A stretch of 43,391 bases of DNA from JAAOYC01 sp036481345 (GTDB lineage Archaea; Nanobdellota; Nanobdellia; Woesearchaeales; WJKL01): assembly GCA_036481345.1 (NCBI GenBank), contig JAZGHU010000037.1:1-43391 (forward strand), in the 5' to 3' direction. Positions 15,168 through 24,306 of the stretch are shown piece by piece. A program made the position numbers and the translations under genes. Every line of letters starts with the position of its first letter. The stretch's first letter is position 1. Under the pieces are notes generated by a model, which was not told where the DNA came from, ran no database searches, and worked only from the letters and a program-made list of their open reading frames with translations.

Positions 15168-15950
15168 ATGGCAAAAGAAACAATTGAACAATTAGTAGAA
15201 GGCGGAAAAGCAACTGCAGCTCCACCATTAGGCCCTGCATTAGGACCAATGGGTGTAAATATAGGAGAAGTTGTTGCAGAAATCAATAAAAAAACAGAAT
15301 CATTCAAAGGAATGCAAGTTCCTGTTAAAGTTGTTATAGATACTGATACTAAAGAATTTGAAATAAGCGTGGGAACACCACCTGCTTCTGCATTAATCAA
15401 AAAAGAAGCTCATATTGAAAAAGGATCTGGAAATCCAAAAGCAGACAAGATTGCAGATCTATTAATTGAACAGATAATTAAGATTGCTAAGATGAAAGAA
15501 GGAGATCTTCTGGGCAAGACACTAAAAGATAAAGTAAAAGAAATTATTGGAACATGTAATTCTATGGGTGTTATGGTAGAAGGTCAAGCAGGATATAAAG
15601 CAATCAAACTTGTTAATGAAGGCAAATTTGATAAAGAGATCAAAGCAGAGAAGACAGAATTATCAGCAGAAGAGATGAAAAAGCTAGAAGAAGAAAGAAA
15701 GAAACTTGCTGTTGAGATTGAAAAGAGAAGATCAGAATACGAAAAAGTTGCTAAGGAAATCATTAACAAGATGGCTGGCAAAGATAGGGGAGATATTAAA
15801 GCTAAGTTGAAAGAAGCTAAGATTCCAGCAGCAATAATTGCTGAATTAATGCCAACAGAAGGAGTTGCTCCAGCAGAAGGTGTAGCGCCAGCTGAAGGCG
15901 CTCCAGCAGAGGAAGCTAAAGAAGCTCCAGCTGAAGAAACTAAAGAATAA
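15168..15950 (+). CDS. rpl11: Ribosomal protein uL11 with C-terminal extension
   Basis: The first ~160 residues are standard archaeal uL11: GGKATAAPPLGPALGPMGVNIGEVV at the N-terminus (in pieces), the PP-SALIKKEA hinge and the rRNA-binding C-terminal domain with GTCNSMGV. This protein forms the base of the GTPase stalk. Family members usually stop there, but this one continues for about 100 residues. The extension has a charged helical stretch (EEERKKLAVEIEKRRSEYEKVAKEI), a small folded-looking segment (RGDIKAKLKEAKIPAAIIAELMP) and an Ala-Pro-Glu-rich tail with repeated APAEG/APAEE units. The tail resembles stalk P-protein linkers. Genes for uL1, uL10 and P1, which usually follow, are not here. 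Confidence 0.93.
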   Translation: MAKETIEQLVEGGKATAAPPLGPALGPMGVNIGEVVAEINKKTESFKGMQVPVKVVIDTDTKEFEISVGTPPASALIKKEAHIEKGSGNPKADKIADLLIEQIIKIAKMKEGDLLGKTLKDKVKEIIGTCNSMGVMVEGQAGYKAIKLVNEGKFDKEIKAEKTELSAEEMKKLEEERKKLAVEIEKRRSEYEKVAKEIINKMAGKDRGDIKAKLKEAKIPAAIIAELMPTEGVAPAEGVAPAEGAPAEEAKEAPAEETKE

Positions 15951-15955
15951 TTAAA

Positions 15956-16210
15956 TTATTTTTTCTTTACTTTTTTACTTTTCCTTTTTTCAAGTTCAGT
16001 AAGTTTTGACAATTCTTTAAGTTCTGATTTATTCAAAGAAGTCAGTGCTTTTATCAGCTTTGACATTGTTGTCTCTAATTTTCTTGATCTTCTTGTAAGA
16101 TAAGTTATCAAAATAAGTACAACAGTAATCTCCAGAACAAGGATTATAACAATAACTCCAAGCAATAATATCAGTTCAATAAGTGGTATTTCAAATCCAA
16201 ACACATACAT
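15956..16210 (-). CDS. Small membrane protein with basic coiled tail
   Basis: The 84-residue protein has one long hydrophobic segment (about residues 9-38, rich in Leu, Ile and Val) followed by a basic stop-transfer RRSRK. A polar helical tail ends in KRKSKKVKKK. This suggests a bitopic protein with a cytoplasmic basic helix. GAGG on the minus strand (16221-16224) is ten bases before the ATG, and TATA lies at 16252-16262. Its 3' end faces the rpl11 3' end with five bases between. It follows the surface-protein operon in the same direction but has its own promoter. I do not recognise the family. Confidence 0.7.
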   Translation of the reverse strand: MYVFGFEIPLIELILLLGVIVIILVLEITVVLILITYLTRRSRKLETTMSKLIKALTSLNKSELKELSKLTELEKRKSKKVKKK

Positions 16211-16251
16211 TTTTTATCAACCTCTTCTTTTTATTTTTAATCTTTTAATAT

Positions 16252-16262
16252 GTATATAAAAG
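16252..16262 (-). promoter_or_regulatory. TATA box of the 84-residue membrane protein
   Basis: On the minus strand the sequence reads CTTTTATATAC, centred about 47 bases before the ATG at 16210. That predicts a leader of about 20 bases containing the GAGG ribosome site. It also lies right after the stop of the upstream surface-protein gene. Confidence 0.5.
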
Positions 16263-16272
16263 TTTCTTTTAT

Positions 16273-18921
16273 TTAACTGCATCTATCTGCAATCAATTGT
16301 TGCAGAGCATCTTGATTCTTTTCATCTAAGCTTCTAGTGTCAGTCAAATCAAAATCACTTGTTCTTTTTTCAACTAATTCTGTGTCGTCATACAAAGCAT
16401 ATTCTAATTCATAATCATTGACAAACTTATCAACATATTCATATTGATATGCAAACATTACTGTTTCTCCTGCTTTGATAAGATACGGACCATAAACTTC
16501 TTCTGTAGAGCTTACTTTTGATTTAAACATTGATCCAAAGAATCCTCTGAAGAAGGAAGAAGATGGAACATAATCTTCATCAGCTTCTAGATTCATGCTA
16601 AGTTCAATAGTATATTCTTTGTCTATATTATGTGTATTAGATATAAGGAAATAGATATCAAATAGGGATTCATTATCTCTTTTATCAATAACAACTGCAA
16701 AAGTCTCTCCATTCAGATCAACAGGGATTGCTCTGCTGTATAAAACATCATCTCCAGATGTAACTTTTAATCTTAATGTTTCAGCATCGTTTGTAGATAG
16801 TGGTCTTAAAAATCCAAGACCAATATCAACTACATCTCCTGGATTTATTGTATCTCTGATTATTGGATCTGAAACTGTCCATTGTGTTGCTCTTGGATCA
16901 TCTACAACACTACTTGCAGACCACCCTAATAAATCATCAAAACCCCAACCAAATAATCTACCTGTGTGAGCTACATTAGGTATTTCCTGCAATGCAGGAG
17001 CTACAATCTCAAATGTAACATTATGAAATACTTTATCTCCTGTATTTACAAAGCTAAAGCATAGTGCTTCGTCTTCAACAGTGACAGCAACATCTGCTTC
17101 CTGAACTTCTTCAATAATTACTTCTTCAGCTTGTACAACTTCTACAGAGCTTCCGCCTCCGCTTGTTACAATAACTGCAGGTGCTTCTAAAATAGTCATA
17201 ACACTACTATATTCATGATCAACATAATCAGAACCATTAAAAGACCCAGTTCTGCACATCCAAGTGCTGTTAACAACAGTTTCTGAACTAGTTAAAGTAT
17301 TGATATCAACTTCAACTCCTGCTGTTTGCCCAGCTAGACTAAATCCATCAATACTATATCTTAATAATCTATAATCTCCAGAAGAATTACTTCCAATAAT
17401 ATTTGGATCATCATTGCTGTCAAAATCTATATCAATTAAATCATCATCATTTGATCTATTATATTCAAAATGCCATTCTTGACTTCCATATGAATTATAT
17501 TTAACAGCTAATCCTTTCGTGGAATTTGATCCCACAACAATAATATCATCATTACTATCCATATTCATTCCATTAATACTCCCAGAAGTCATACTAAATG
17601 TCTTGTTCCACAATAAAGTTCCAGATGAATTTAATTTAAGAGTCCATATATCAGAATCTGAACTACCGCTAACAATCACATCATCATTACTATCATTCTC
17701 AACATTAGTTGCAGATTCTGTTCCTCCATTATCTAAAGTTAAATTCCAAAGATTAGTTCCAGATGAATTAAACTTCATAATAAAATAATCTCCACTCTTT
17801 GATCCAACAGCATAGTAATTATTATTGCTATCTGCAGCCACATCACTCAAAGTAGGAACCGGTCCGGTATCAAAATCATTTAATAAAGCACCAGCAGAAC
17901 TATATTTCCTTACAACATAATCACTATCAGTTCCAGATACAATAATATCATCATTACTATCAACAGCAACTGCACCATATCCTGAAGGAGGCCCGGCAGG
18001 AGCTACAACATTCCAAATTGTAGACCCATTATTTGGATAAAGTTTCCTAATCCAATATTTGTCATTTCCGCCGCCATCTTCTATAGCTCCAACTACAATT
18101 ACATTGCCGCTGCTATCAACAGCTACATCTCCTGCAGCATCACCAAATCCTGCAGGATCATAAGTAACATTCCAAAGATGATTTCCAGAAGAATCATATT
18201 TTCCAACCCAAGCATCATCTTGAGCAGCAGGATAACTTAAACTGCCCACAATAAATATATCATCATTACTACCTACAGCAATAGCACTTAAACTGACATT
18301 CTCCTGAACATCTGCCTCTAGATCCAAACTTCTAACCAAACTTCCATTCTCAAACCAATATCCATCATAAGTTAAACTTGCTCCATTTGTATCAGTTGCA
18401 TTTGCACTACAGATAAGATTATCAGTAGTTATATTAGCTCCAGTTGAAGATCTTAATTTAACATTAATTGTTTCAACAACAACTGAAACATCACTTACAA
18501 CAACAATATCTGTTAAATTTAATGTGTCATATCCTGTCTTATTGCAGCTTACATTCCAATCATATGTTCCAGATGTGTTAAAGCTTCTATTGTATTCATA
18601 CAATCCAGAGATTTCAGTCATATTATCCCATAAACTAGTATCATTAAACCAGATTGTACAATTAGCTCCTGTAAGTTCATCAGTTGAATTTGTATAATTA
18701 GCATAAAAATTAATTGTTTCATTTTCATACTTAATAACAGTATCTGTTGTATCCCAAATAGTCAAGTTTGTTTGATTTCCACTAGCATTTCCCCCGCCAT
18801 AAACAGGAGCTCCTGTTATGCCCCTATAATCATTCAAAATAAATATAGCTAAAACTAATACAATTGTCAATAATACTGCTGTTCCTGTTCCTAATTCAGT
18901 TTTTTTATTTCTCTTTAGCAT
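16273..18921 (-). CDS. Surface protein with beta-propeller-like (SBBP) repeats
   Basis: The 882-residue protein starts MLKRNKK, then a hydrophobic anchor (about residues 13-30), then RGITGAPVYGG. An Ig-like part with Asn-linked sequons follows. From about residue 205 to 510 there are repeats built on 'AVDSNDDIIVSGT-SDYVVRKYSSAG' (SBBP-type propeller blades). The rest is two beta-rich domains rich in Asp and Thr. I chose ATG 18921 over the in-frame TTG at 18936 because GAGGAGTGGAGAG precedes it directly. The start lies inside the end of the 1641-residue gene (17-base overlap), so the two are coupled. It is membrane-anchored and exported; its binding partner is unknown. Confidence 0.85.
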   Translation of the reverse strand: MLKRNKKTELGTGTAVLLTIVLVLAIFILNDYRGITGAPVYGGGNASGNQTNLTIWDTTDTVIKYENETINFYANYTNSTDELTGANCTIWFNDTSLWDNMTEISGLYEYNRSFNTSGTYDWNVSCNKTGYDTLNLTDIVVVSDVSVVVETINVKLRSSTGANITTDNLICSANATDTNGASLTYDGYWFENGSLVRSLDLEADVQENVSLSAIAVGSNDDIFIVGSLSYPAAQDDAWVGKYDSSGNHLWNVTYDPAGFGDAAGDVAVDSSGNVIVVGAIEDGGGNDKYWIRKLYPNNGSTIWNVVAPAGPPSGYGAVAVDSNDDIIVSGTDSDYVVRKYSSAGALLNDFDTGPVPTLSDVAADSNNNYYAVGSKSGDYFIMKFNSSGTNLWNLTLDNGGTESATNVENDSNDDVIVSGSSDSDIWTLKLNSSGTLLWNKTFSMTSGSINGMNMDSNDDIIVVGSNSTKGLAVKYNSYGSQEWHFEYNRSNDDDLIDIDFDSNDDPNIIGSNSSGDYRLLRYSIDGFSLAGQTAGVEVDINTLTSSETVVNSTWMCRTGSFNGSDYVDHEYSSVMTILEAPAVIVTSGGGSSVEVVQAEEVIIEEVQEADVAVTVEDEALCFSFVNTGDKVFHNVTFEIVAPALQEIPNVAHTGRLFGWGFDDLLGWSASSVVDDPRATQWTVSDPIIRDTINPGDVVDIGLGFLRPLSTNDAETLRLKVTSGDDVLYSRAIPVDLNGETFAVVIDKRDNESLFDIYFLISNTHNIDKEYTIELSMNLEADEDYVPSSSFFRGFFGSMFKSKVSSTEEVYGPYLIKAGETVMFAYQYEYVDKFVNDYELEYALYDDTELVEKRTSDFDLTDTRSLDEKNQDALQQLIADRCS

Positions 18922-21900
18922 CTCTCCACTCCTCAAATTCTATTATAAGATAAGTTGCAATCAAACCTAATTGAAATACAAACATAAATTTAGATAAACT
19001 GTATACTATAACAAATAATAATAAACTTATAATACTTGTTGAAAACATCCATAATAATGCTCTTTTTTTATGAACTCCTTTTTCTTTAGAATAATGCTTT
19101 GCTAAAACAACAAAAAATACAAGACTAGCTAATAACATCCCATACCATAATAAGAATGGAATCTCGCCTATCTTTGCCTGCATTGGACTTTCTAATCTTA
19201 CTTTCACAGCCCCACAAGGTCTGCAAGGTCCTCCGCAATCAACACCTTCTTCTCCTCTATTTTTGACTCCATCAGAACAGGAAGGAACAACTAATTCTTT
19301 TATTTCTTCTTCAGGCTTTTGTAGAATAATATCTGGATAATCGCTTCCTCCACCTCCTCCGCCAGAAGAGCCTCCATTCGGACAAGCACCGCAATCAGCA
19401 GAACAACTTGTACAATCTTCCCATGAGTCGCATGATTGATTGTCAGAATCTGCATCAATACCACAGGAATCATTAATAGATGTTGTCTTGGAAGCAAATT
19501 TGGTGTCATATCCAGATAATACAGTTACATTGATTTCAGTTGAATTTGTTAATGCCTTTGCTTCCATTATGAAATTAACAATTATTGACTCATTAATTAA
19601 GAGTGTGGAAATATTATAAGGATTTGCTGAAGATATATCAAAATAAGTTGAATCATAGCCAAGCGTGACTATGATATCATTTGCATTTTCTGTTCCATTA
19701 TTGCTTATATTAACTGCAGCCACTATGGTCTGACCAATATAGATTTGGCTGATATTTATTGTTGAGACTTGTAAAACCTCAAATCCCCTGAGAATATCTA
19801 CCTGTGGATTTGTTGATTGCTGGTTTTGTGTTGGGTCTGCAGCATAAGAAAGTGAAGTGGCAACAGTAACATGCTTGTTTTGAATCGCATTATAGTTAGG
19901 AGTAAGGTTAAATGAGATAATTTCATTGCTATCTTCAGATATATTGACTACAATGTAATCAACACTGTTATTTGTAAAGGCAATTGATGGAGCCCAGGTT
20001 ATGTTCAAGACAACATTATCTGCTTTAGTTCCTAGATTGGTTACATTAGCATAAACAGTTATATTGCTTCCATTAAGAACGCCAACTGTATCACCAAATT
20101 CCTGTAAATTAGGGTAGCTTGGAGTAATAACATTATCCTGCAGCACTAGATAAGGTGTACTTGGCTCAAATCCTGATATATTGCAAGCACCAACTGGGTC
20201 ATTATCACATACTCCTGTAACCTTTGTTTGTTTATATCCTGTGCTAATAACAGTTATATTCCATACTTGATACTTGATATAAGAAAGGCACAATGCTGGT
20301 AACCATGGATTAGTGCAGTTTGTTACGTTTCCAATATTTTGAACCAAAGAGCTTGTTGTGTTTAAACTATTGCTTAATTTTAATGTTAAGTTTAGATTTT
20401 GTGCTGTTTCATTGCCTATGTTTGATATTGTAGTATTCAAAATAAACCATTCCCCCACATTAACAGTACTTATGGCGGGAATAGAAGTAAGAGAATAATC
20501 CATTCCAGGGGATGATAGTGTATAGATTTCAATCGTATGGTCATTTGTAACATTTTCTGAGAAATCAACTGTTTGCGTAGCTGTAACATTCCCTAAGAAC
20601 CCAGGGATAGTTGCATAAGCATCTAAATCATAATAACCAGTAACATTCGGGAAAGTAATTGTATATGGCCAATGCACTTTCAAAGATGAATTTGAAGAAA
20701 GCGAATAGTTTACATGACCATTGATTGTTAGATTAAATGAATCAATGCCATTTCCATTGTTTGCATTTGACGGCGGTGTTGTAGTAAGAATCAAGCTTAT
20801 GTTTCTTGTCTGATTTCCTTTGTTTGTTAATTTAATTATTTTATAATTATAGGAAGGGAGTAATGGTGTGTCATGGATAGAGGTAGGATAACGATTCTTT
20901 AATCCCTCCAATCCATTATAAGACAAAAAGTCTACATCAATTAAATCAGTGATTGGGGACAGTACGTTAATCACTTTCTGGTCTTTATTATCATTAGGGT
21001 CTGAATCCACAGAGCCAGCAGCTTCAATTGCTAATGTTCTAAATCCACTGTCATTTACACCAGGAGTCCAGTTAAATTCAATTTCAATTGTTGCAAATCC
21101 AGAAATATTAAAATACCTAATTTCTTTTTGTATATTATCCACAGTAAAGTTCGCAATCATGTTCTTTAACAGTCCAGAATCCTGATTAGTTATATTAGCT
21201 TTTACAGATATATTATCTCCTGCAGTAAATGTAGTTGTAGTAGGAGAAATCAGAACAAGTTCCATGTCACCAAAAGTGAAATCATCATCACCATCCAAAG
21301 GATCAGAGCCTCTTGTAACCTCCTGGCCGTCATTAACTCCTCCATCGTCAGTATCTGGATTCGTAGGACTTGTGTTGTGTGTATTTACCTCTGCTCCATC
21401 AGTTAGTCCATCATCATCAGAATCAGAATCATTTGGATTAGTGTTATTACCATATTCCTGGCCATCACTTAACCCATCACTGTCTGAATCTGAATTATTA
21501 GGGTCTGTTATATTTCCATCTATTCCTGGAACAACTTCTTCATAGTCTGTTAATCCATCACTGTCTGCATCGCAAGTAGTGCAATAACATAAAGATTTGT
21601 CATAAACACATAAACTTTCATCAACACAGCCATCTTGTATTCCATTGCAGTCAGCACATGCACACCCTTCTCCTGGATCACATGTTCCATTTGCTGAGCC
21701 AATACATCCTTGATCTGCTCCGTCTGTACTGCTGCAATTAGAAGAGCATGAACCATCAGTACATAATGTTGTTCCAGCAGCACAAGGAGGACAAGTTAAT
21801 CCTTCATCAATCAGATTGTCACAATCATTATCCTGGCCATCACAAACCTCTGTAGCTCCTGGATAAGTTGTATTATCTGCGTCATTACAATCATTATCAC

Positions 21901-23830
21901 ATTCAGTATCATAATTATCTCCATCATTATCAGTTATACTGGTAGTATTTGAACAATATGACGGGCAAGTTCCTGGATTATTACAGGTATAAATATAATA
22001 TGTTCCTGATATACAATTATTATTTCCGCATTGGACATTATTAGTGCAGGCAATTGGCAATCCTTCATCTATAAATGCATTACAATTTTCATCTAATCCA
22101 TTGCATATTTCTGTTGCTCCTGGATTTATTGATGCATCTGAGTCATTACAATCACTATCACACTGGATATCATATCCGTCATTATCACTATCAGTTATAT
22201 TTGTGGTATTTGAACAATATGATGAGCAAGTTCCTGGATTATTACAATTAAAAGAATAATATGTTCCTAATGCACAGCCATTGCTTCCGCATTGGATATC
22301 ATTAGTGCAGGCAACTGCCAGTCCTTCATCTTCCTGTCCATTACAGTTGTCATCTACATCATTGCATATTTCTGATGTTCCTGGACTGATTGATGCATCA
22401 TTATCATTACAGTCTGTATTGTCTGAAACATATCCTCCTGGTTGAATGCAAACTGTTTGGCTGACAGAAGCATTTCCATAGGTATCTGAATCAAGATCTT
22501 GATAATAAGTAGAGGTTGGAACTTCGTCAACATTTCCATCACAATTGTTGTCTAAATTATCGCAGCTTGTTTCTGGATTTTCATAATTAGCAACACCTGC
22601 GTAATTATCTGACCAGCTTCCACTGCAAGACTGTGTGCTTCCAGAACAAACTCCTGCTTGTTTTGAATTTAGGGGGGCTGCTTCTCCAGAGCCATCTGTT
22701 GTTAGGGCATTACAATCATTATCCTGGCCATCACAGACTTCTGTAGCTCCTGGATTTATTGAAGAATTTGAATCATTGCAGTCTACAGTACCACAGCCTA
22801 TTCCACTTGCATTATAACCATCACCATCACCATCAATGCAAAGTAAACTAACTGTATAATCACTGCTTTTTGGAGTTGCATCAGTTCCATTTGTATCATT
22901 AGCATAAACAGTATAATCCACCAAGCCTGTTTCTGCTGAAGTATTATGGTTTAATGTCCAAATATCACCAACATTCTCTAAGATTGTATAATTTATTCCA
23001 TTAATCTCAACCCAAACAGAATCAACAGTAATATCACTAGTTACATTAGCTGTTATTGTGATATTTTGTGATTGAGTTACAGGATCCGGATTATCTGTGA
23101 TTGAATTAATAATGATCATCCCTGGTTCTGGTATTTCTGGAAGAAGCTCCTGCAAGCCATAATGAAGAATATCAACCTGCACTTCAACATCTCCATCAAT
23201 CTCAAATATAAGATCATACTCTATCTGATTTGTTTCAACTAAATAACATGAATCTTTGCAACTATAATTAAACTCAAATACAGATGTTTGATTATCACAT
23301 ACTGTTTGATTTGTTTGATTATAAGCAATGCAATCATCCTCATCATCGTCATCATCATCGCCATCACATTCGTCATCATCACATTCGTCGTCATCATCAT
23401 CTCCACAGCCATCTCCTGGCGGTTCAGGTGGTGTTTCATTTCCATCACAAGATGCATTTCCCACACTTCCTTCAACAACCAAGAGTTTTCCCATGCCATC
23501 TCTATAAGAAATATTGAAATTTCCACTTCCATTTGCTCTTCCAGTTAATCTAATATAATTCAGATTAAACAATTCAGGATGTTCATCCAAGCTCCAATTA
23601 ATCTCTTGAGATTCATTTATTGATAAATCCATATCCTGGCTATAATCAGTTAGATTTCCTAGTACAACTTGTCCTGTAATGGTTGGCCTAATAAAGAAAA
23701 GACTAATTGTAAGTATAACAAAGGCAAGCAAGAAAATGAAACTTGGTGATGTTCTTTCTAGATGAGTGAAAGCTTTTTTTATCTTACTGAAATAAAGATT
23801 CGCAGTCCTCCATCTATCTTGATTTATCAT
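18905..23830 (-). CDS. Large Cys/Asp-rich surface protein (MopE-like and TSP3-like repeats)
   Basis: This is a 1641-residue exoprotein. N-terminal anchor at about residues 29-47, then RPTITGQVV and a short beta domain that resembles the N-terminus of the 3601-residue protein. Next comes an extremely acidic Asp/Cys run (about 140-167). Residues ~333-680 hold MopE-type putative metal-binding repeats (DCNDSDASINPGATEICNG, D-DNCNG-VDE). Residues ~750-853 hold calcium-binding TSP3-like DSDSDGLSDGQE repeats. CARDB-like domains fill ~857-1430. A Cys motif (C-DGVKNRGEEGVDCGGPC) and about three transmembrane helices end the protein. The start overlaps the 91-residue gene (ATGA, 23827-23830) and GAGGTG lies upstream. 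It is likely stabilised by Ca and disulfides. Ligand unknown. Confidence 0.87.
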   Translation of the reverse strand: MINQDRWRTANLYFSKIKKAFTHLERTSPSFIFLLAFVILTISLFFIRPTITGQVVLGNLTDYSQDMDLSINESQEINWSLDEHPELFNLNYIRLTGRANGSGNFNISYRDGMGKLLVVEGSVGNASCDGNETPPEPPGDGCGDDDDDECDDDECDGDDDDDDEDDCIAYNQTNQTVCDNQTSVFEFNYSCKDSCYLVETNQIEYDLIFEIDGDVEVQVDILHYGLQELLPEIPEPGMIIINSITDNPDPVTQSQNITITANVTSDITVDSVWVEINGINYTILENVGDIWTLNHNTSAETGLVDYTVYANDTNGTDATPKSSDYTVSLLCIDGDGDGYNASGIGCGTVDCNDSNSSINPGATEVCDGQDNDCNALTTDGSGEAAPLNSKQAGVCSGSTQSCSGSWSDNYAGVANYENPETSCDNLDNNCDGNVDEVPTSTYYQDLDSDTYGNASVSQTVCIQPGGYVSDNTDCNDNDASISPGTSEICNDVDDNCNGQEDEGLAVACTNDIQCGSNGCALGTYYSFNCNNPGTCSSYCSNTTNITDSDNDGYDIQCDSDCNDSDASINPGATEICNGLDENCNAFIDEGLPIACTNNVQCGNNNCISGTYYIYTCNNPGTCPSYCSNTTSITDNDGDNYDTECDNDCNDADNTTYPGATEVCDGQDNDCDNLIDEGLTCPPCAAGTTLCTDGSCSSNCSSTDGADQGCIGSANGTCDPGEGCACADCNGIQDGCVDESLCVYDKSLCYCTTCDADSDGLTDYEEVVPGIDGNITDPNNSDSDSDGLSDGQEYGNNTNPNDSDSDDDGLTDGAEVNTHNTSPTNPDTDDGGVNDGQEVTRGSDPLDGDDDFTFGDMELVLISPTTTTFTAGDNISVKANITNQDSGLLKNMIANFTVDNIQKEIRYFNISGFATIEIEFNWTPGVNDSGFRTLAIEAAGSVDSDPNDNKDQKVINVLSPITDLIDVDFLSYNGLEGLKNRYPTSIHDTPLLPSYNYKIIKLTNKGNQTRNISLILTTTPPSNANNGNGIDSFNLTINGHVNYSLSSNSSLKVHWPYTITFPNVTGYYDLDAYATIPGFLGNVTATQTVDFSENVTNDHTIEIYTLSSPGMDYSLTSIPAISTVNVGEWFILNTTISNIGNETAQNLNLTLKLSNSLNTTSSLVQNIGNVTNCTNPWLPALCLSYIKYQVWNITVISTGYKQTKVTGVCDNDPVGACNISGFEPSTPYLVLQDNVITPSYPNLQEFGDTVGVLNGSNITVYANVTNLGTKADNVVLNITWAPSIAFTNNSVDYIVVNISEDSNEIISFNLTPNYNAIQNKHVTVATSLSYAADPTQNQQSTNPQVDILRGFEVLQVSTINISQIYIGQTIVAAVNISNNGTENANDIIVTLGYDSTYFDISSANPYNISTLLINESIIVNFIMEAKALTNSTEINVTVLSGYDTKFASKTTSINDSCGIDADSDNQSCDSWEDCTSCSADCGACPNGGSSGGGGGGSDYPDIILQKPEEEIKELVVPSCSDGVKNRGEEGVDCGGPCRPCGAVKVRLESPMQAKIGEIPFLLWYGMLLASLVFFVVLAKHYSKEKGVHKKRALLWMFSTSIISLLLFVIVYSLSKFMFVFQLGLIATYLIIEFEEWRDAKEK

Positions 23831-24102
23831 TTCTTAACAAGCACCTCTTTTTTATCATATTTACATTCCCAGAATTGCAGAAATTCTTCTACTTCTTTTG
23901 CAAACTTTGAAGAAACAAGCATAACAGCCCTTCCCAGCTGTTCAATTTTATATTGTTTTACAATCCCACTTTTGCCATCTCTTCCCTTCATGGCATAGTA
24001 GAATCTTATCTTGTCTTTTTTCAGCAGATGTTGAGTAGAATAACTAAATAAAAACTTAGAATCATACTTCTTTTTGTCTATTACTACTTCTTTTTTAACC
24101 AT
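23827..24102 (-). CDS. Conserved-looking small protein of unknown function
   Basis: The 91-residue protein is soluble and basic, with alternating Lys and hydrophobic residues and a central YYAMKGRDGKSGIVKQYK stretch. The C-terminal part (LGRAVMLVSSKFAKEVEEFLQFWECKY in pieces) looks helical. There is no signal peptide, membrane segment or nucleotide-binding motif, so it is probably cytoplasmic. Its stop overlaps the start of the 1641-residue surface gene by ATGA, so the two are translated together. The operator-like repeats and TATA box at 24179-24236 lie upstream on the right side to drive it. I do not recognise the family. A DNA- or peptide-binding accessory role is only a guess. Confidence 0.75.
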   Translation of the reverse strand: MVKKEVVIDKKKYDSKFLFSYSTQHLLKKDKIRFYYAMKGRDGKSGIVKQYKIEQLGRAVMLVSSKFAKEVEEFLQFWECKYDKKEVLVKK

Positions 24103-24124
24103 TATTTCAACATCAGGATAAAAA

Positions 24125-24144
24125 AGAAGTCTGTTGAACTTGTT
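24125..24144. repeat. Second copy of the 20-base rps7-3' repeat
   Basis: These 20 bases are identical to 12610-12629, the first arm of the hairpin after rps7. Here the inner stem persists with one bulge (TTGAAC with GTTTCAA), but the outer arm is weaker. It lies in the leader region of the 91-residue gene, in the opposite orientation to that gene. Confidence 0.55.
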
Positions 24145-24178
24145 TCAACAATACCTCTTTTCCCACACTATATACCTT

Positions 24179-24236
24179 ATGTTAAATAAGTTAACAAGTT
24201 TAGTATATAAATGTTTCTATGTTATATAGGTTAACA
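24179..24236 (-). promoter_or_regulatory. Paired palindromic operators flanking a TATA box
   Basis: Two 18-base boxes, at 24179-24196 and 24219-24236, differ at two positions. Each has the plan TGTTAA-N5-TTAACA (perfect in the first, one mismatch in the second). They begin 40 bases apart, about four helical turns. Between them on the minus strand is CATTTATATACTAAA, a good TATA box, placed to drive the 91-residue gene and the two surface-protein genes after it. A dimeric repressor covering the promoter is the simplest reading. Confidence 0.6.
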
Positions 24237-24287
24237 GAGAATAAGACGAGAGAAATTTTTCAAGAAGAAATCCTTATTCTATCATAT

Positions 24288-24305
24288 AACCTTATTTTTA
24301 AGGTT
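24288..24305 (-). terminator. Short hairpin after the 36-residue peptide
   Basis: AACCTT (24288-24293) and AAGGTT (24300-24305) flank a six-base loop, starting one base after the peptide's stop on the minus strand. It may end the transcript from the giant-protein genes upstream, which would fit with the new promoter just downstream at 24.2 kb. Confidence 0.35.
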
Positions 24306-24306
24306 T

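Noticed and set aside
14535..15191. A 218-residue Ser/Phe-rich frame on the minus strand
   Set aside because: It is the antisense shadow of the Glu/Lys-rich Spt5 tail. Low complexity, no start signal, no family signature.
18921..18936. TTG 18936 as start of the propeller protein
   Set aside because: The extra codons are themselves a Shine-Dalgarno-like GAGGAGTGGAGAG leading into ATG 18921.
23284..23532. His-rich and Met-rich short frames around 23.3-23.5 kb
   Set aside because: They are other-frame readings of the Asp/Cys-rich run in the 1641-residue protein.
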